Counted from the stretch's first letter, positions 17,824 to 26,192 are shown. The stretch is DNA of 44,021 nt from Oceanobacillus damuensis (GCF_001618145.1 NZ_KV392045.1:32764-76784), one strand, 5' to 3'. Numbers and translations: made by a program. Notes: generated by a model not told the origin, from the letters alone.

Positions 17824-18822
17824 ATGCATATTCGATTATTGAAACAAATCTACTATCGGCTTCCGACTGCTCTGAAGCTGCTGGTCACCATTTTTGTCAT
17901 GATGAATTTTTTTGGCTTCCTGATCCATATCGTTGAACCGGTTCAATTTCCTACTATATTCGAGGGCATTTGGTGGGCTTTTGTAACAGGCGCCACTGTT
18001 GGATATGGTGATTACGTTCCATTGACACAAACCGGTAGAATTATTGCTATTTTGCTGATTTTGACAGGTGGCGGCTTTCTTGCATTTTATATTACATCGC
18101 TTTCTTCAGCTACGGTAAAACGGGAACAGGAGCTGGAAAGCGGCAGGCTCCCGTTTAAAGGGAATCACCATTATATATTTATCGGTTGGAATGAACGAAC
18201 GAGACAATTGATTGATATTGTAGTGAAAAAACACCCGAGTACCCGCATTGTGCTGATTGACAGGACTTTACGCCATCTCACCTTTCAGGAATCGCCGGTC
18301 CATTTCATTCACGGGGATGCAACAGAGGACAGCACCCTGATAAAAGCAAATATAGCACATGCGTCACGTGTTTTGATCAGTGCAGATATAACTAAAAATG
18401 AACGGCAGTCCGACAATTATACAATTCTTGCTGCCATTGCAGTACGAGGCAATAATAAAGAGATTCCGATCGTAGCGGAGATTTTGTCTCAAAGGCAAAT
18501 CGAAAATGCATTACGTGCAGGGGCCAATACAATTATCCGGTCGAATGATTTTATGAGTTCATTATTTTTTCATGAGCTTTCCAACAACAGAAAGGCTACT
18601 TCATTTGAAGATATTATTCAAATTCTTGGTCAACAGCAATTTTTGCATACAAAGTTATCAGAAACACTTGAAAACAAAACGTATAAAACTGTTTTAGCCG
18701 AAATGTTAAAAGAGGAAAAGTTGGTCCTCGGGTATATTCGTGAAGGAAACTATTGTATTCATCCCCCCGCAAACCAGATATTAGTGAAAGATGACATTCT
18801 CATTTCACTTACACGCTGGTAA
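17824..18822 (+). CDS. yugO: Two-TM potassium channel with RCK/TrkA-N domain (YugO-like)
   Basis: This 332-residue protein has two TM helices (about 17-37 and 72-92) around a pore loop with the K+ selectivity filter TVGYGD at 58-63. A cytoplasmic RCK (TrkA-N) domain from about 112 starts with YIFIGWNERTRQLI and includes HGDATEDSTL (about 164), and a C-terminal TrkA-C-like part ends it. B. subtilis YugO is such a channel, required for electrical signalling in biofilms. The glycine-rich dinucleotide motif is altered (GWNERT rather than GxGxxG), so the ligand may differ. ATG 17824 follows AAGGTG. Confidence 0.9.
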   Translation: MHIRLLKQIYYRLPTALKLLVTIFVMMNFFGFLIHIVEPVQFPTIFEGIWWAFVTGATVGYGDYVPLTQTGRIIAILLILTGGGFLAFYITSLSSATVKREQELESGRLPFKGNHHYIFIGWNERTRQLIDIVVKKHPSTRIVLIDRTLRHLTFQESPVHFIHGDATEDSTLIKANIAHASRVLISADITKNERQSDNYTILAAIAVRGNNKEIPIVAEILSQRQIENALRAGANTIIRSNDFMSSLFFHELSNNRKATSFEDIIQILGQQQFLHTKLSETLENKTYKTVLAEMLKEEKLVLGYIREGNYCIHPPANQILVKDDILISLTRW

Positions 18823-18852
18823 TGGTTCCTTCCTTAACCCCCTCTATTATTT

Positions 18853-18881
18853 TTGCTAGAATCGGTAATCTATGCTATAAT
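18853..18881 (+). promoter_or_regulatory. Sigma-A type promoter of yugI
   Basis: TTGCTA (18853-18858), a 17-base spacer and a perfect TATAAT (18876-18881) lie about 48 bases before the yugI start. Confidence 0.75.
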
Positions 18882-18928
18882 AATATATTGTGTATTAGAA
18901 TCGAATATAGGTATAGGAGTTGTTCAGC

Positions 18929-19297
18929 ATGACTAACAAATTTGAAGCTGGTCAGATAATAGAAGGTAAAGTAACTGGAATTCAGCCGTACGGAGCGTTC
19001 GTAGCTTTAGACGAAGAAAATCAAGGCTTGGTTCACATCTCGGAAATCACACATGGATATGTTAAAGATATCAATGAGCACTTATCAGTAGGTGACGATG
19101 TTAAAGTAAAAGTAATGAACATTGATGAAGCTAGAAATAAAGTTTCTCTATCCATTCGTGCTACTGAAGAAGCGCCAAAGAAACCTGCTAGAGCCAAGAA
19201 ACCTCAAGCAACATTCCAACAGGAAAATGATACGGCTGGATTCAACACATTGAAGGATAAACTTCAAGAGTGGATCGATCAATCAGAAAAGAAGTAA
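18929..19297 (+). CDS. yugI: S1-domain general stress protein 13 (YugI)
   Basis: The 122-residue product has one S1 RNA-binding domain at about residues 5-75: GQIIEGKVTGIQPYGAFVAL, then GLVHISEI, then VKVKVMNIDEARNKVSLSIR. A basic Lys/Ala/Pro linker and a short helical tail follow. This matches YugI/GSP13, a ribosome-associated stress protein. ATG 18929 is chosen because AGGAG stands 9 bases upstream; a TTG three codons earlier is less likely. It has its own promoter and terminator. Confidence 0.92.
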   Translation: MTNKFEAGQIIEGKVTGIQPYGAFVALDEENQGLVHISEITHGYVKDINEHLSVGDDVKVKVMNIDEARNKVSLSIRATEEAPKKPARAKKPQATFQQENDTAGFNTLKDKLQEWIDQSEKK

Positions 19298-19308
19298 GGA
19301 ATATGAGA

Positions 19309-19358
19309 AAGAGGCAAACTCGGTAGGATACATCTTACCTTGCATAAGCCTCTTTTTT
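19309..19358 (+). terminator. Terminator of yugI
   Basis: AAGAGGC (19309-19315) pairs with GCCTCTT (19348-19354), with an internal GGTAGG/CTTACC-like stem, followed by T residues. Confidence 0.75.
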
Positions 19359-19472
19359 GTTTTATAAAGGCTACCCGGTCACCTGTCCCCAATCCGCACT
19401 CTCCCCCGTTTATCCTGCTGTTTGCGTAGTATCTTTCAATTCAAACGTAATATACTAGGCTTTGTTCTTGAT

Positions 19473-19502
19473 TTGACACTCCCAATAGCTTAAAGTTATA
19501 TT
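19473..19502 (+). promoter_or_regulatory. Promoter of pgi
   Basis: A perfect TTGACA (19473-19478), an 18-base spacer and TATATT (19497-19502) precede the pgi start by about 32 bases. Confidence 0.65.
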
Positions 19503-19534
19503 GTATTATTACTGTAGCTATAAGGAGGATAACA

Positions 19535-20881
19535 ATGACACATGTATCATTTACGTATGATAAAGCCCTGAAATTTTTCAATGAACAGGAAGTTGAAAAC
19601 TTAAGTCCTTTTGTGGAAGCAGCACATCATATGCTTCACGAAAAAACAGGAGCTGGAAGTGATTTTCTTGGCTGGATTGACTTACCTGCAAACTATGACA
19701 AGGAAGAATATGCGCGTATAAAGAAAAGTGCTGAAAAAATCAGAAAAGATTCCGATATCCTGCTTGTAATAGGGATTGGCGGTTCTTATCTGGGTGCACG
19801 TGCCGCACTTGAAATGCTGAACCATTCTTTCCAGAACCTGCTATCCAAAGAAGAACGCAATGCCCCGCAAATTATCTTTGTTGGTCATCATTTGAGTTCT
19901 ACATACATGAGCGAGCTTTTTGATGTCCTAAAAGATAAAGATTTTTCCATTAACGTGATATCAAAAAGCGGAACAACAACGGAACCCGCAGTTGCCTTCC
20001 GTATTTTCAAAAAGTATCTTGAAGAAAAATATGGTGCCGAAGAAGCGAAAAGCCGTATTTATGCAACTACAGACAGGGCAAAAGGTGCTTTGAAAACCTC
20101 TGCAGATGAGGCTGGCTATGAAACGTTTGTCATTCCGGATGATGTCGGCGGTCGTTATTCTGTACTGACTGCTGTAGGACTGCTGCCGATTGCTGTCAGC
20201 GGTATTTCCATTGATGACATGATGCAGGGTGCAAAAGATGCGATGAACGATTTTGCTGAACCATCACTTGCAAAAAACCCGGCTTATCAATACGCTGCTG
20301 TCAGAAATGTTTTATACGGCAAAGGAAAGGTGACTGAACTCCTTATTAATTATGAGCCAAGCCTGCAATATTTTTCTGAATGGTGGAAACAGTTATTTGG
20401 CGAAAGTGAAGGAAAAGACCAAAAAGGCATCTACCCTTCCTCAGCCAATTTCACAACAGACCTTCATTCATTAGGTCAATACATTCAGGAAGGCCGCAGA
20501 AATATTTTCGAAACGGTTCTGCACGTTAATTCTTCTAAAAAAGAAATGACACTTGAAGCGGAAGAAAATAATTCCGATGGCTTGAACTACCTTGCAGGAA
20601 AATCAATCCATGAGATCAACGACAAAGCTTTTCAAGGTACGATGCTTGCACATACAGACGGTGATGTTCCAAATCTGATTGTAGAAGTGCCTGCACTCGA
20701 TGCTTATACATTCGGTTATTTGGTGTACTTTTTCGAAAAAGCCTGTGCGCTCAGCGGCTACCTGCTTGGAGTAAATCCATTCGACCAGCCAGGGGTGGAA
20801 GCATACAAAACAAATATGTTCGCATTGCTTGGTAAACCTGGCTACGAAAATCAGAAAGAAGAATTGGAAAAACGACTTTAA
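19535..20881 (+). CDS. pgi: Glucose-6-phosphate isomerase
   Basis: Pgi interconverts glucose-6-phosphate and fructose-6-phosphate. The 448 residues match the Bacillus enzyme. SIS-fold motifs are clear: [15 protein letters not shown] (about 73), [12 protein letters not shown] (about 143), the substrate loop [16 protein letters not shown] (about 206) and [26 protein letters not shown] (about 403-428) with the catalytic His/Lys region. TAAGGAGG precedes ATG 19535. It is monocistronic, with its own promoter and a terminator at 21077-21108. Confidence 0.97.
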   Translation: MTHVSFTYDKALKFFNEQEVENLSPFVEAAHHMLHEKTGAGSDFLGWIDLPANYDKEEYARIKKSAEKIRKDSDILLVIGIGGSYLGARAALEMLNHSFQNLLSKEERNAPQIIFVGHHLSSTYMSELFDVLKDKDFSINVISKSGTTTEPAVAFRIFKKYLEEKYGAEEAKSRIYATTDRAKGALKTSADEAGYETFVIPDDVGGRYSVLTAVGLLPIAVSGISIDDMMQGAKDAMNDFAEPSLAKNPAYQYAAVRNVLYGKGKVTELLINYEPSLQYFSEWWKQLFGESEGKDQKGIYPSSANFTTDLHSLGQYIQEGRRNIFETVLHVNSSKKEMTLEAEENNSDGLNYLAGKSIHEINDKAFQGTMLAHTDGDVPNLIVEVPALDAYTFGYLVYFFEKACALSGYLLGVNPFDQPGVEAYKTNMFALLGKPGYENQKEELEKRL

Positions 20882-20904
20882 CGAAAGAAGTCATAAAACA
20901 TTTC

Positions 20905-20991
20905 TTAGAAAACTTGGTATGCGCCAAGCCTTTTCGGCGAATGCCATAGTTGCACCTATGCAAGTAAGAAAGTTTATCTTTCTTACTTGCC
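20905..20991 (+). repeat. Dispersed stem-loop repeat, family B, copy 2
   Basis: This copy differs from copy 1 (3982-4068) at only a few positions. Its last hairpin is a perfect 13-bp stem, GCAAGTAAGAAAG with CTTTCTTACTTGC. It lies 24 bp after pgi. Confidence 0.85.
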
Positions 20992-21076
20992 AAAAAAATA
21001 TTTTAAAAAAGCTGTTTATAATTTTTAACACCGGGTAATACTATAACTGTAAGACTTTCTCGTATTCCCCCTGTAG

Positions 21077-21108
21077 GCAAGGCGTTTCGGCGCTTTGCTT
21101 TTTTTTTG
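21077..21108 (+). terminator. Terminator after pgi and repeat B2
   Basis: GCAA-GGCG and CGCT-TTGC form a stem around TTTCGG, followed by a long T run (21098-21107). Confidence 0.8.
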
Positions 21109-21130
21109 CGCATTCTCGGCCACACTTTGC

Positions 21131-21136
21131 TATAAT
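21131..21136 (+). promoter_or_regulatory. Extended -10 promoter element of patB
   Basis: TATAAT (21131-21136) is preceded by TTTGC, giving an extended -10 of TGC-TATAAT. No good -35 box is visible at 17 bases. It is 33 bases before the patB start. Confidence 0.5.
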
Positions 21137-21168
21137 AGCAATAATGAAAATTAGGAGGCTGACTGAAT

Positions 21169-22341
21169 ATGAGTATCTTTGATGAAATATACGACCGTAG
21201 AAATACAAGGTCCGCCAAATGGGACATGGTTAAGGAAGTATTCCAATCGGAGGATGTTCTCCCGATGTGGGTTGCCGATATGGATTTCAAAGCCCCGAAA
21301 GAGGTCAATGACGCCTTGATCAGACGCGCCCAGCATGGTATTTATGGCTATACAGTGGTAGATGATGATGTGTCTGGTGCCATTATTGACTGGCAGAAGA
21401 AAAGAAATCAATGGACAGTAGATAAATCATGGTTAACCTATAGTCCTGGTGTAGTGACCAGCTTACATATGGCAGTACAGGCATTCACTGAACCGAATGA
21501 TAAAATCCTTATTCAAACCCCTGTCTATACTCCGTTTTACAGTGTAATTAAAGAACATGACAGAATAGTTGTTAAGAATTCACTTATAAACAAAAATAAT
21601 TATTATACAATTGATTTTAATGATTTCGAAGAAAAATTAAAAAATGGTGTCAAAGCTTTTATCTTATGCTCTCCACATAATCCAATAGGAAGAGTCTGGA
21701 AAAAGGAAGAATTGCAGGAAATGGCAAGACTTTGTCTGAAATATGATGTCATGATCTTTTCGGATGAAATTCACAGTGATCTCATATTTCCCGGAAACCG
21801 CCATATTCCGATTGCATCGCTTTCCGAGGAAATTGCTGATCAGACCATTACATGCATGGCACCGTCAAAAACTTTTAACCTTGCTGGTCTCGATGCGTCC
21901 TATGTTATTACTGCCAATAAAGACAAGCGCAAGCAACTGGATGCTGCGTTCAACAGGCAAGGCTTCCATAACATGCTGAATATGATGGGAAATACGGCAT
22001 TGGAAGCTGCTTATACGTATGGTGAGGCGTGGCTGGATGAACTTGTGGCATTACTCGAAAACCATGCAAACTATGTTACGGAAATGTTTGCCAAATATGC
22101 CCCGCAGCTTAAAGTCGTTGAAACCGAAGGAACATACTTACTTTGGGTTGACTGCAGCGAACTTGGTATGGACAGCAAGGAATTGAAGAAGTTTATGGTT
22201 GAGAAGGCAAAAGTCGGTTTGAATACAGGGGCTGAATATGGTGAAGAAGGCGAACAATTCATGCGCATCAACATCGCCTGTCCACGTGCAACATTGGAAG
22301 AAGGCGTAAACCGGATTGTCGAAGCAGTACGTTCTCTTTAA
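21169..22341 (+). CDS. patB: PLP-dependent cystathionine beta-lyase (PatB/MalY family)
   Basis: The 390-residue fold-type I PLP enzyme breaks C-S bonds of cystathionine or cysteine conjugates. The N-terminal PMWVADMDFKAP (about 32-43), SPHNPIGR (about 168, Asn171 for PLP), DEIHSDL (Asp199) and the PLP-binding Lys234 in APSKTFNLAGL are all intact, and the C-terminal substrate Arg lies in FMRINIACPR. TTAGGAGG precedes ATG 21169. In B. subtilis patB lies next to kinB-kapB; here kapB follows 1.2 kb later but kinB is absent. Confidence 0.93.
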   Translation: MSIFDEIYDRRNTRSAKWDMVKEVFQSEDVLPMWVADMDFKAPKEVNDALIRRAQHGIYGYTVVDDDVSGAIIDWQKKRNQWTVDKSWLTYSPGVVTSLHMAVQAFTEPNDKILIQTPVYTPFYSVIKEHDRIVVKNSLINKNNYYTIDFNDFEEKLKNGVKAFILCSPHNPIGRVWKKEELQEMARLCLKYDVMIFSDEIHSDLIFPGNRHIPIASLSEEIADQTITCMAPSKTFNLAGLDASYVITANKDKRKQLDAAFNRQGFHNMLNMMGNTALEAAYTYGEAWLDELVALLENHANYVTEMFAKYAPQLKVVETEGTYLLWVDCSELGMDSKELKKFMVEKAKVGLNTGAEYGEEGEQFMRINIACPRATLEEGVNRIVEAVRSL

Positions 22342-22364
22342 TTTACGCTTTTTCTGAAAGAATG

Positions 22365-22393
22365 TTGTTATGGCTGCGAGTGTAAGATAATAT
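22365..22393 (+). promoter_or_regulatory. Promoter-like element after patB
   Basis: TTGTTA (22365-22370), a 17-base spacer and TAATAT (22388-22393) start 24 bp after the patB stop with no gene following. The terminator at 22442-22477 would leave a transcript of about 80 nt. Confidence 0.5.
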
Positions 22394-22399
22394 ATTATA

Positions 22400-22477
22400 T
22401 ATAATTAGAAACATCAAAGCTTACGAAAAGAGCCTTGATTTAAAAGCCGCCACATGCTTAATGTGGCGGCTTTTTGT
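22400..22477 (+). ncRNA. Candidate small RNA between patB and sodC
   Basis: The predicted transcript from the promoter at 22365-22393 would contain a 5' hairpin (ATCAA at 22413-22417 with TTGAT at 22435-22439, plus inner AGCT-type pairs) and end in a strong terminator. There is no start codon with a ribosome site inside. It could instead be just the patB 3' end; evidence is position and signals only. Confidence 0.35.
22442..22477 (+). terminator. Strong terminator downstream of patB
   Basis: A perfect 14-bp stem (AAAAGCCGCCACAT with ATGTGGCGGCTTTT, loop GCTTA) is followed by more T residues. Confidence 0.9.
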
Positions 22478-22595
22478 TTTATATTAATTAAACCTCTTTT
22501 ATTGGAGCATTTGGTGCTTCAACAACTATATTATTATTTATCGGCGGATTACGGTGTTTTATCGGCGAATCGCTAATTCACTTCAAAAACAGCCC

Positions 22596-23171
22596 CTACT
22601 CGTCCTGCTCCTCATTAAAATCTGTCGGATCTGTCGGAGACTCTTCTCCTCCACCACTATCTTCGTCCTTTTTTATTTCCCCACAGAGAATTCTTGGCCC
22701 AGATTCACCACTTGGCTGGCTCACCCCATCATCCTGGGCTTCATGTACAACCAACGAAGTTCCCTCTTCACTTAATAGCGAGTTTTTCCCATCAAGCAGG
22801 GTGGCGCCCGCCAGCATCAGTTCCGCTTCCACCAGACCACCACCATCAGCTTCTATATTCGGCAGATCACCGAGATGGGGCCCCTCAGGATGCATTAATC
22901 CATGTTCATTTCCCTCTGGATTGTAATGATTGCCGGCAGTTGTAAAATCTGGTCCTTCACATTTTGGAAATTCATGAACATGAATTCCATGGAAGCCAGG
23001 CTCGAGACCTTCCAATTTAAGTTCTATCCCTACGCCCTCTTCCTGTTCATTCAATTTTGCAGTTCCAACCATATCCCCTGAGGCATTGTACATTTGCACT
23101 TCTTGACTCGTTGGGCTGTCGGCTTGACAGGCAGTTAGAATAAGTATTGTAAGCAGAAAAATAAAACGCAT
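22596..23171 (-). CDS. sodC: Cu/Zn superoxide dismutase, lipoprotein (SodC)
   Basis: This 191-residue protein begins with a lipoprotein signal (LLTILILTAC, lipobox LTAC, Cys about 15), so it is anchored outside the membrane. The SOD domain (about 25-165) keeps the copper ligands His (GIHVHEFP, AGNHYNP, LVVHEAQ), the zinc ligands (NEHG, GPHLGD) and the active-site Arg in SGPRILCG, with the disulfide pair in FPKC and ILCG. The full ligand set suggests an active enzyme; B. subtilis YojM is, from memory, missing copper ligands. The C-terminal 25 residues are acidic and low in complexity. AAAGGAG precedes ATG 23171. Confidence 0.92.
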   Translation of the reverse strand: MRFIFLLTILILTACQADSPTSQEVQMYNASGDMVGTAKLNEQEEGVGIELKLEGLEPGFHGIHVHEFPKCEGPDFTTAGNHYNPEGNEHGLMHPEGPHLGDLPNIEADGGGLVEAELMLAGATLLDGKNSLLSEEGTSLVVHEAQDDGVSQPSGESGPRILCGEIKKDEDSGGGEESPTDPTDFNEEQDE

Positions 23172-23232
23172 ATTACCGGCTCCTTTAGCATTTCTTTCTA
23201 CTCAGTATCTGCAAATATGTTATAAAGTAAAC

Positions 23233-23269
23233 AAAAAAGCCCCCTTATCTGTACAGACTAAGGAGACTT
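23233..23269 (-). terminator. Terminator of the one-helix protein gene
   Basis: On minus, AAGTCTCCTTA (23269-23259) pairs with TAAGGGGGCTT (23247-23237) using G-U pairs, followed by six T. Confidence 0.8.
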
Positions 23270-23273
23270 AGGC

Positions 23274-23468
23274 TCAGGCATTGGATTTATCATCACCGGC
23301 TTGGTCCAATTGCTCTTCGTATTTCTTTTTAAAATCCTCTTCATCTTTTCTGGATTTTTTTATCATAAAGTACATTGCAAGAACTGCTAAAAACATAAAA
23401 ATTGCCAGTGTGATAACAGCCGGAATATATTCCGTTTTATCTTCAGGAAAATAAAGAAAAGGCATCAT
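23274..23468 (-). CDS. Small single-pass membrane protein
   Basis: This is a 64-residue protein with one TM helix (about residues 14-36, AVITLAIFMFLAVLAMYFMI) and a cytoplasmic, strongly charged tail rich in Lys and Glu. The frame begins six codons earlier, but that ATG has no ribosome site; the ATG at 23468 stands 8 bases after AAGGAT. A good promoter precedes it. I do not recognise the family. Confidence 0.65.
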   Translation of the reverse strand: MMPFLYFPEDKTEYIPAVITLAIFMFLAVLAMYFMIKKSRKDEEDFKKKYEEQLDQAGDDKSNA

Positions 23469-23491
23469 ATGCGTCACATCCTTCATTACTT

Positions 23492-23519
23492 ATTATAGCA
23501 AAATTCCTGTTATATCCAA
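23492..23519 (-). promoter_or_regulatory. Promoter of the small membrane protein gene
   Basis: On minus, TTGGAT (23519-23514), a 16-base spacer and TATAAT (23497-23492) with TGC before it form a good extended -10 promoter. Confidence 0.65.
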
Positions 23520-23588
23520 CAATTCGAGTCAAATATTCGCTAAACTGTTACATTTTTGGCACAATGTAGCTAAGGAGAGTGATACACA

Positions 23589-23978
23589 ATGGGCGAGGCT
23601 GCAATCGGAGATATCGTCAAAGCGCATTATCATTCAGGTACATATATCGGTACAGTAAGGGAGGATCGGGGGGCAAATTATCTGATTGAAGTGCTGGCTG
23701 TTCTGAAACACCCACTGCAGGGCGATCTTCATAACTATGGCAAGCTTGAAGGCGTCTTCTTCCACGAACGAAAAGCATTGGCATTCCATGAAAAAATGAA
23801 CGTGAAAAAAGCTGCCGTTCACCCATTTGATGGTGAAGTTCCTGCTTATGGTGCATCCCTTCAACAGGCAGTTGAAGATTACAGAAAAAAATTAGGTACG
23901 GATGAAAGTGAATTTAACAGGCAATCATTGCTAAAATTAAATAACCTGGAAGAGAATCACTATAAAAAGTTGTACTGA
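23589..23978 (+). CDS. kapB: Kinase-associated protein KapB
   Basis: The 129-residue protein starts with a small beta-barrel (GDIVKAHYHSGTYIGTVRED, then YLIEVLAVLKHPLQGDLHN, about residues 7-50) and ends helical, matching KapB. In B. subtilis KapB supports signalling through the sporulation kinase KinB and is co-transcribed with it. Here no kinB is adjacent on either side. CTAAGGAG precedes ATG 23589. The called role in sporulation signalling is by homology only. Confidence 0.85.
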   Translation: MGEAAIGDIVKAHYHSGTYIGTVREDRGANYLIEVLAVLKHPLQGDLHNYGKLEGVFFHERKALAFHEKMNVKKAAVHPFDGEVPAYGASLQQAVEDYRKKLGTDESEFNRQSLLKLNNLEENHYKKLY

Positions 23979-24040
23979 CCCGCATTTCATAAAGTCAAAA
24001 TTCAATTCAAAGGGGGCCCCAGCTTCCCTTTAGGATCACC

Positions 24041-24087
24041 AATCAAAAAAGCTAGGAAACAGACAATGTCTCCTAGCTTTTTTGATT
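24041..24087. terminator. Bidirectional terminator between kapB and the HPr gene
   Basis: A near-perfect inverted repeat (AATCAAAAAAGCTAGGA at 24041-24057 with its complement at 24071-24087) gives T runs on both strands and serves the two converging genes. Confidence 0.9.
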
Positions 24088-24349
24088 ACTCACCCAGATG
24101 TTCTTTGATTACTTCACTAACACCATTCAATGCTTCTTCTTCGTCATTACCGGCAGCAGTAACTTCTATTTCAGCACCTTTTGGAATTCCAAGTGACATT
24201 ACACCCATGATTGATTTCAAGTTAACTTTTTTACCGTTATAAGATACCTCTACTTCAGAATCATATTGGCCAGCTTTATTAACCAGTAAAGTCGCAGGTC
24301 TTGCATGGACTCCAGTTTCAGCTGTAATCGTAAATGTTTGTGCTTTCAT
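24086..24349 (-). CDS. ptsH: Phosphocarrier protein HPr
   Basis: This 87-residue protein has both regulatory sites of HPr: His15 in TGVHARPA (phosphorylated by enzyme I) and Ser46 in LKSIMGVMSLG (phosphorylated by HPr kinase for catabolite repression). The His15 rules out Crh, which has Gln there. GGAAGG precedes ATG 24349. Unlike most Bacillaceae ptsH genes, it is not followed by ptsI; it is a single gene ended by the shared terminator. Confidence 0.93.
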   Translation of the reverse strand: MKAQTFTITAETGVHARPATLLVNKAGQYDSEVEVSYNGKKVNLKSIMGVMSLGIPKGAEIEVTAAGNDEEEALNGVSEVIKEHLGE

Positions 24350-24566
24350 TATTTCTCATCCTTCCAAATCTATTTGCTCTGATTAGTTTATCATCTAAAC
24401 CATTTTGTCGCTTGGTTCACATAAACCTAGTTATATTATATACAATTACAGGATATTATGAAAGAGTTAACTCAAAAATTGTCAGCTATAGAGAAAATTT
24501 GTCTTTCACACCCTGTTATGATAACTTTAATTCGAAGGATGTTTTTATGATCAAGGAGGAAAATAA

Positions 24567-25274
24567 ATGAGTATTCATATAGGTGCAAAACAAGGAGAGA
24601 TTGCTGATAAAATCCTTTTGCCAGGAGACCCGCTCCGCGCAAAGTTTATTGCTGAAACTTTCCTGGAAGACGCAAAACTTTATAACGAGATCCGCGGCAT
24701 GTACGGTTATACAGGTACATACAAAGGTGAACGTGTTTCCGTACAGGGAACCGGAATGGGAGCACCATCCATCTCCATTTATGTTAATGAACTGATTCAG
24801 AGCTATGACGTGAAAAAGTTGATCAGAGTCGGGACGTGCGGTGCCATTCAGAAGGATGTCAAGTTACGTGACGTAATATTGGCCCAAGGTGCAACAACTG
24901 ATTCAAAAATGAACCAATTAATTTTCAATGGGATTGATTATACGCCAATTGCCAACTTTGACCTTTTAAAAAATGCCTATGATGCTGGTGTCGAAAAGGG
25001 CCTCCAGCTGCGTGTCGGAAATGTGTTTACAAGTGATGCATTTTACCGCGACAATGCAACTGAAGTAAATGAACTACTTGCCAACTATCAAGTGCTTGCA
25101 GTCGAAATGGAATCAGCTGCACTTTATACGCTTGCAGCAAAATATGGACGTGAGGCACTATCGGTGCTGACTGTTTCAGACCATATTCTTACTGGTGAAG
25201 AGACTACTGCAGAAGAACGTCAAACAACGTTCAATGAAATGATGGAAATTGCACTCGATGCAGTGATTAAATAG
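24567..25274 (+). CDS. deoD: Purine nucleoside phosphorylase, DeoD type
   Basis: The 235-residue enzyme cleaves purine nucleosides with phosphate in nucleoside salvage. The N-terminal [19 protein letters not shown] (phosphate-binding Gly/Arg), the RVGTCGAIQ motif (about 87), the family signature [13 protein letters not shown] (about 61-73), [13 protein letters not shown] (about 178) for the ribose and SDHILTGE with catalytic Asp (about 203) are present. AAGGAGG precedes ATG 24567. It is a single gene with a strong terminator. Confidence 0.96.
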   Translation: MSIHIGAKQGEIADKILLPGDPLRAKFIAETFLEDAKLYNEIRGMYGYTGTYKGERVSVQGTGMGAPSISIYVNELIQSYDVKKLIRVGTCGAIQKDVKLRDVILAQGATTDSKMNQLIFNGIDYTPIANFDLLKNAYDAGVEKGLQLRVGNVFTSDAFYRDNATEVNELLANYQVLAVEMESAALYTLAAKYGREALSVLTVSDHILTGEETTAEERQTTFNEMMEIALDAVIK

Positions 25275-25282
25275 CTTCTCTC

Positions 25283-25314
25283 AAAAAGCTGCCCATTTTG
25301 GGCAGCTTTTTTTT
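25283..25314 (+). terminator. Terminator of deoD
   Basis: AAAAAGCTGCCC (25283-25294) pairs with GGGCAGCTTTTT (25300-25311), loop ATTTT, with more T; flanking CTCTC/GAGAG extends the stem. Confidence 0.9.
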
Positions 25315-25328
25315 GAGAGATAGGACAG

Positions 25329-25350
25329 TGTCAAACTCTCCTGTTTGACA
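25329..25350. promoter_or_regulatory. Operator-like dyad upstream of bioY
   Basis: TGTCAAAC (25329-25336) and GTTTGACA (25343-25350) are perfect inverted arms around 6 bases. GTTTGTCA recurs at 25398-25405 and GTTGACA at 25423-25429 in the bioY promoter. It does not match the long-spaced BirA operator that I know. Confidence 0.35.
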
Positions 25351-25423
25351 ATTGCGATGTAGGCTCTCGTCCGAAGACTTTGTCAGGAAAGATTTCTGTT
25401 TGTCACCTCATTTTAAAAATAAG

Positions 25424-25452
25424 TTGACATTAATCCCCTTTACAGTTACGAT
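25424..25452 (+). promoter_or_regulatory. Promoter of bioY
   Basis: TTGACA (25424-25429), a 17-base spacer and TACGAT (25447-25452) lie 24 bases before the start. Confidence 0.7.
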
Positions 25453-25475
25453 CAATATTAAAAAGGGGGAGTAAA

Positions 25476-26069
25476 ATGAAAAAACTACGTCCAATTGATC
25501 TTACATTAGGAGCATTATTTGTCTGTTTAATGACTATCGGTGCAAATATTACTGTCTGGTTTCCATTTCTGTCTGTCCCTATCGGAGGGGCGACTGTACC
25601 GGTTTCCCTGCAAACATTTTTTGCTGTCTTGGCAGGAATGATACTCGGAAAGAAACTTGGCACCATTTCAATGGCTGTTTATCTGCTTGTCGGAGCAGCA
25701 GGCGTACCGGTTTACGCAGGATTAAAGGGTGGATTTTTTGCGTTAATCAGTCCGACTGGCGGGTTTATTATTTCGTTTATATTTGTAGCATATGTGGTCG
25801 GCTGGATGACAGAGAATCGTAAAAACCCAACTGTTCCATATTATACTTTAGTAGCTATAATTGGTTTATTTGTTAATTATATGATTGGAGTATCCTATAT
25901 GTATCTTGCCATGAATACATGGCTGGAACTGCGTATCACTTATGTGACGGCCTGGGCCGGAATGACTCCTTTCATTCTGAAGGATGCTGTATTATCAGTA
26001 ATTGCTGCACTGTTCATGGTAAGCCTTACAAAGAGAATTCCTTCCACATTGCGAAATATAAAAGTTTAG
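25476..26069 (+). CDS. bioY: Biotin transporter substrate-binding component (BioY)
   Basis: This 197-residue integral membrane protein has about six helices and the BioY signature: GATVPVSLQTFFAVLAGMILG (in parts, about residues 38-58) and VYLLVGAAGVPVYAG (about 67), followed by SPTGGFIISF (about 88). BioY is the S component of ECF-type biotin uptake. No EcfA/T genes are nearby, as is usual for group II ECF systems with shared energising units. AAAGGGGGAG precedes ATG 25476. It corresponds to yuiG of the B. subtilis yui cluster. Confidence 0.92.
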   Translation: MKKLRPIDLTLGALFVCLMTIGANITVWFPFLSVPIGGATVPVSLQTFFAVLAGMILGKKLGTISMAVYLLVGAAGVPVYAGLKGGFFALISPTGGFIISFIFVAYVVGWMTENRKNPTVPYYTLVAIIGLFVNYMIGVSYMYLAMNTWLELRITYVTAWAGMTPFILKDAVLSVIAALFMVSLTKRIPSTLRNIKV

Positions 26070-26093
26070 AATTGCTATGGCCTAGGACATTCA

Positions 26094-26122
26094 TTTACCT
26101 GAAAACATCCATATGGTAAAAT
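26094..26122 (+). promoter_or_regulatory. Candidate promoter of yuiD
   Basis: TTTACC (26094-26099), a 17-base spacer and TAAAAT (26117-26122); -35 box weak. Confidence 0.4.
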
Positions 26123-26192
26123 AACATCAACAATACAGAAGCGAACCGGTGGAATCACAGGTTTCGGTCAGCAGGAAGGATGTTTTTAGCAT

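Noticed and set aside
17824-17900. TTACC-TGTTCC-GGTAA dyad upstream of yugO (17771-17786) as a regulator site
   Set aside because: Arms are only 5 bp and no regulator with this motif is known to me; chance is likely.
22530-22575. TTATCGGCG direct repeat near the end of sodC as a short tandem or CRISPR-like repeat
   Set aside because: Only two short copies with no spacer structure; too little to call.
24086-24349. Crh (catabolite repression HPr) instead of HPr
   Set aside because: Residue 15 is His, whereas Crh has Gln there; Ser46 is also present, so HPr is the better call.
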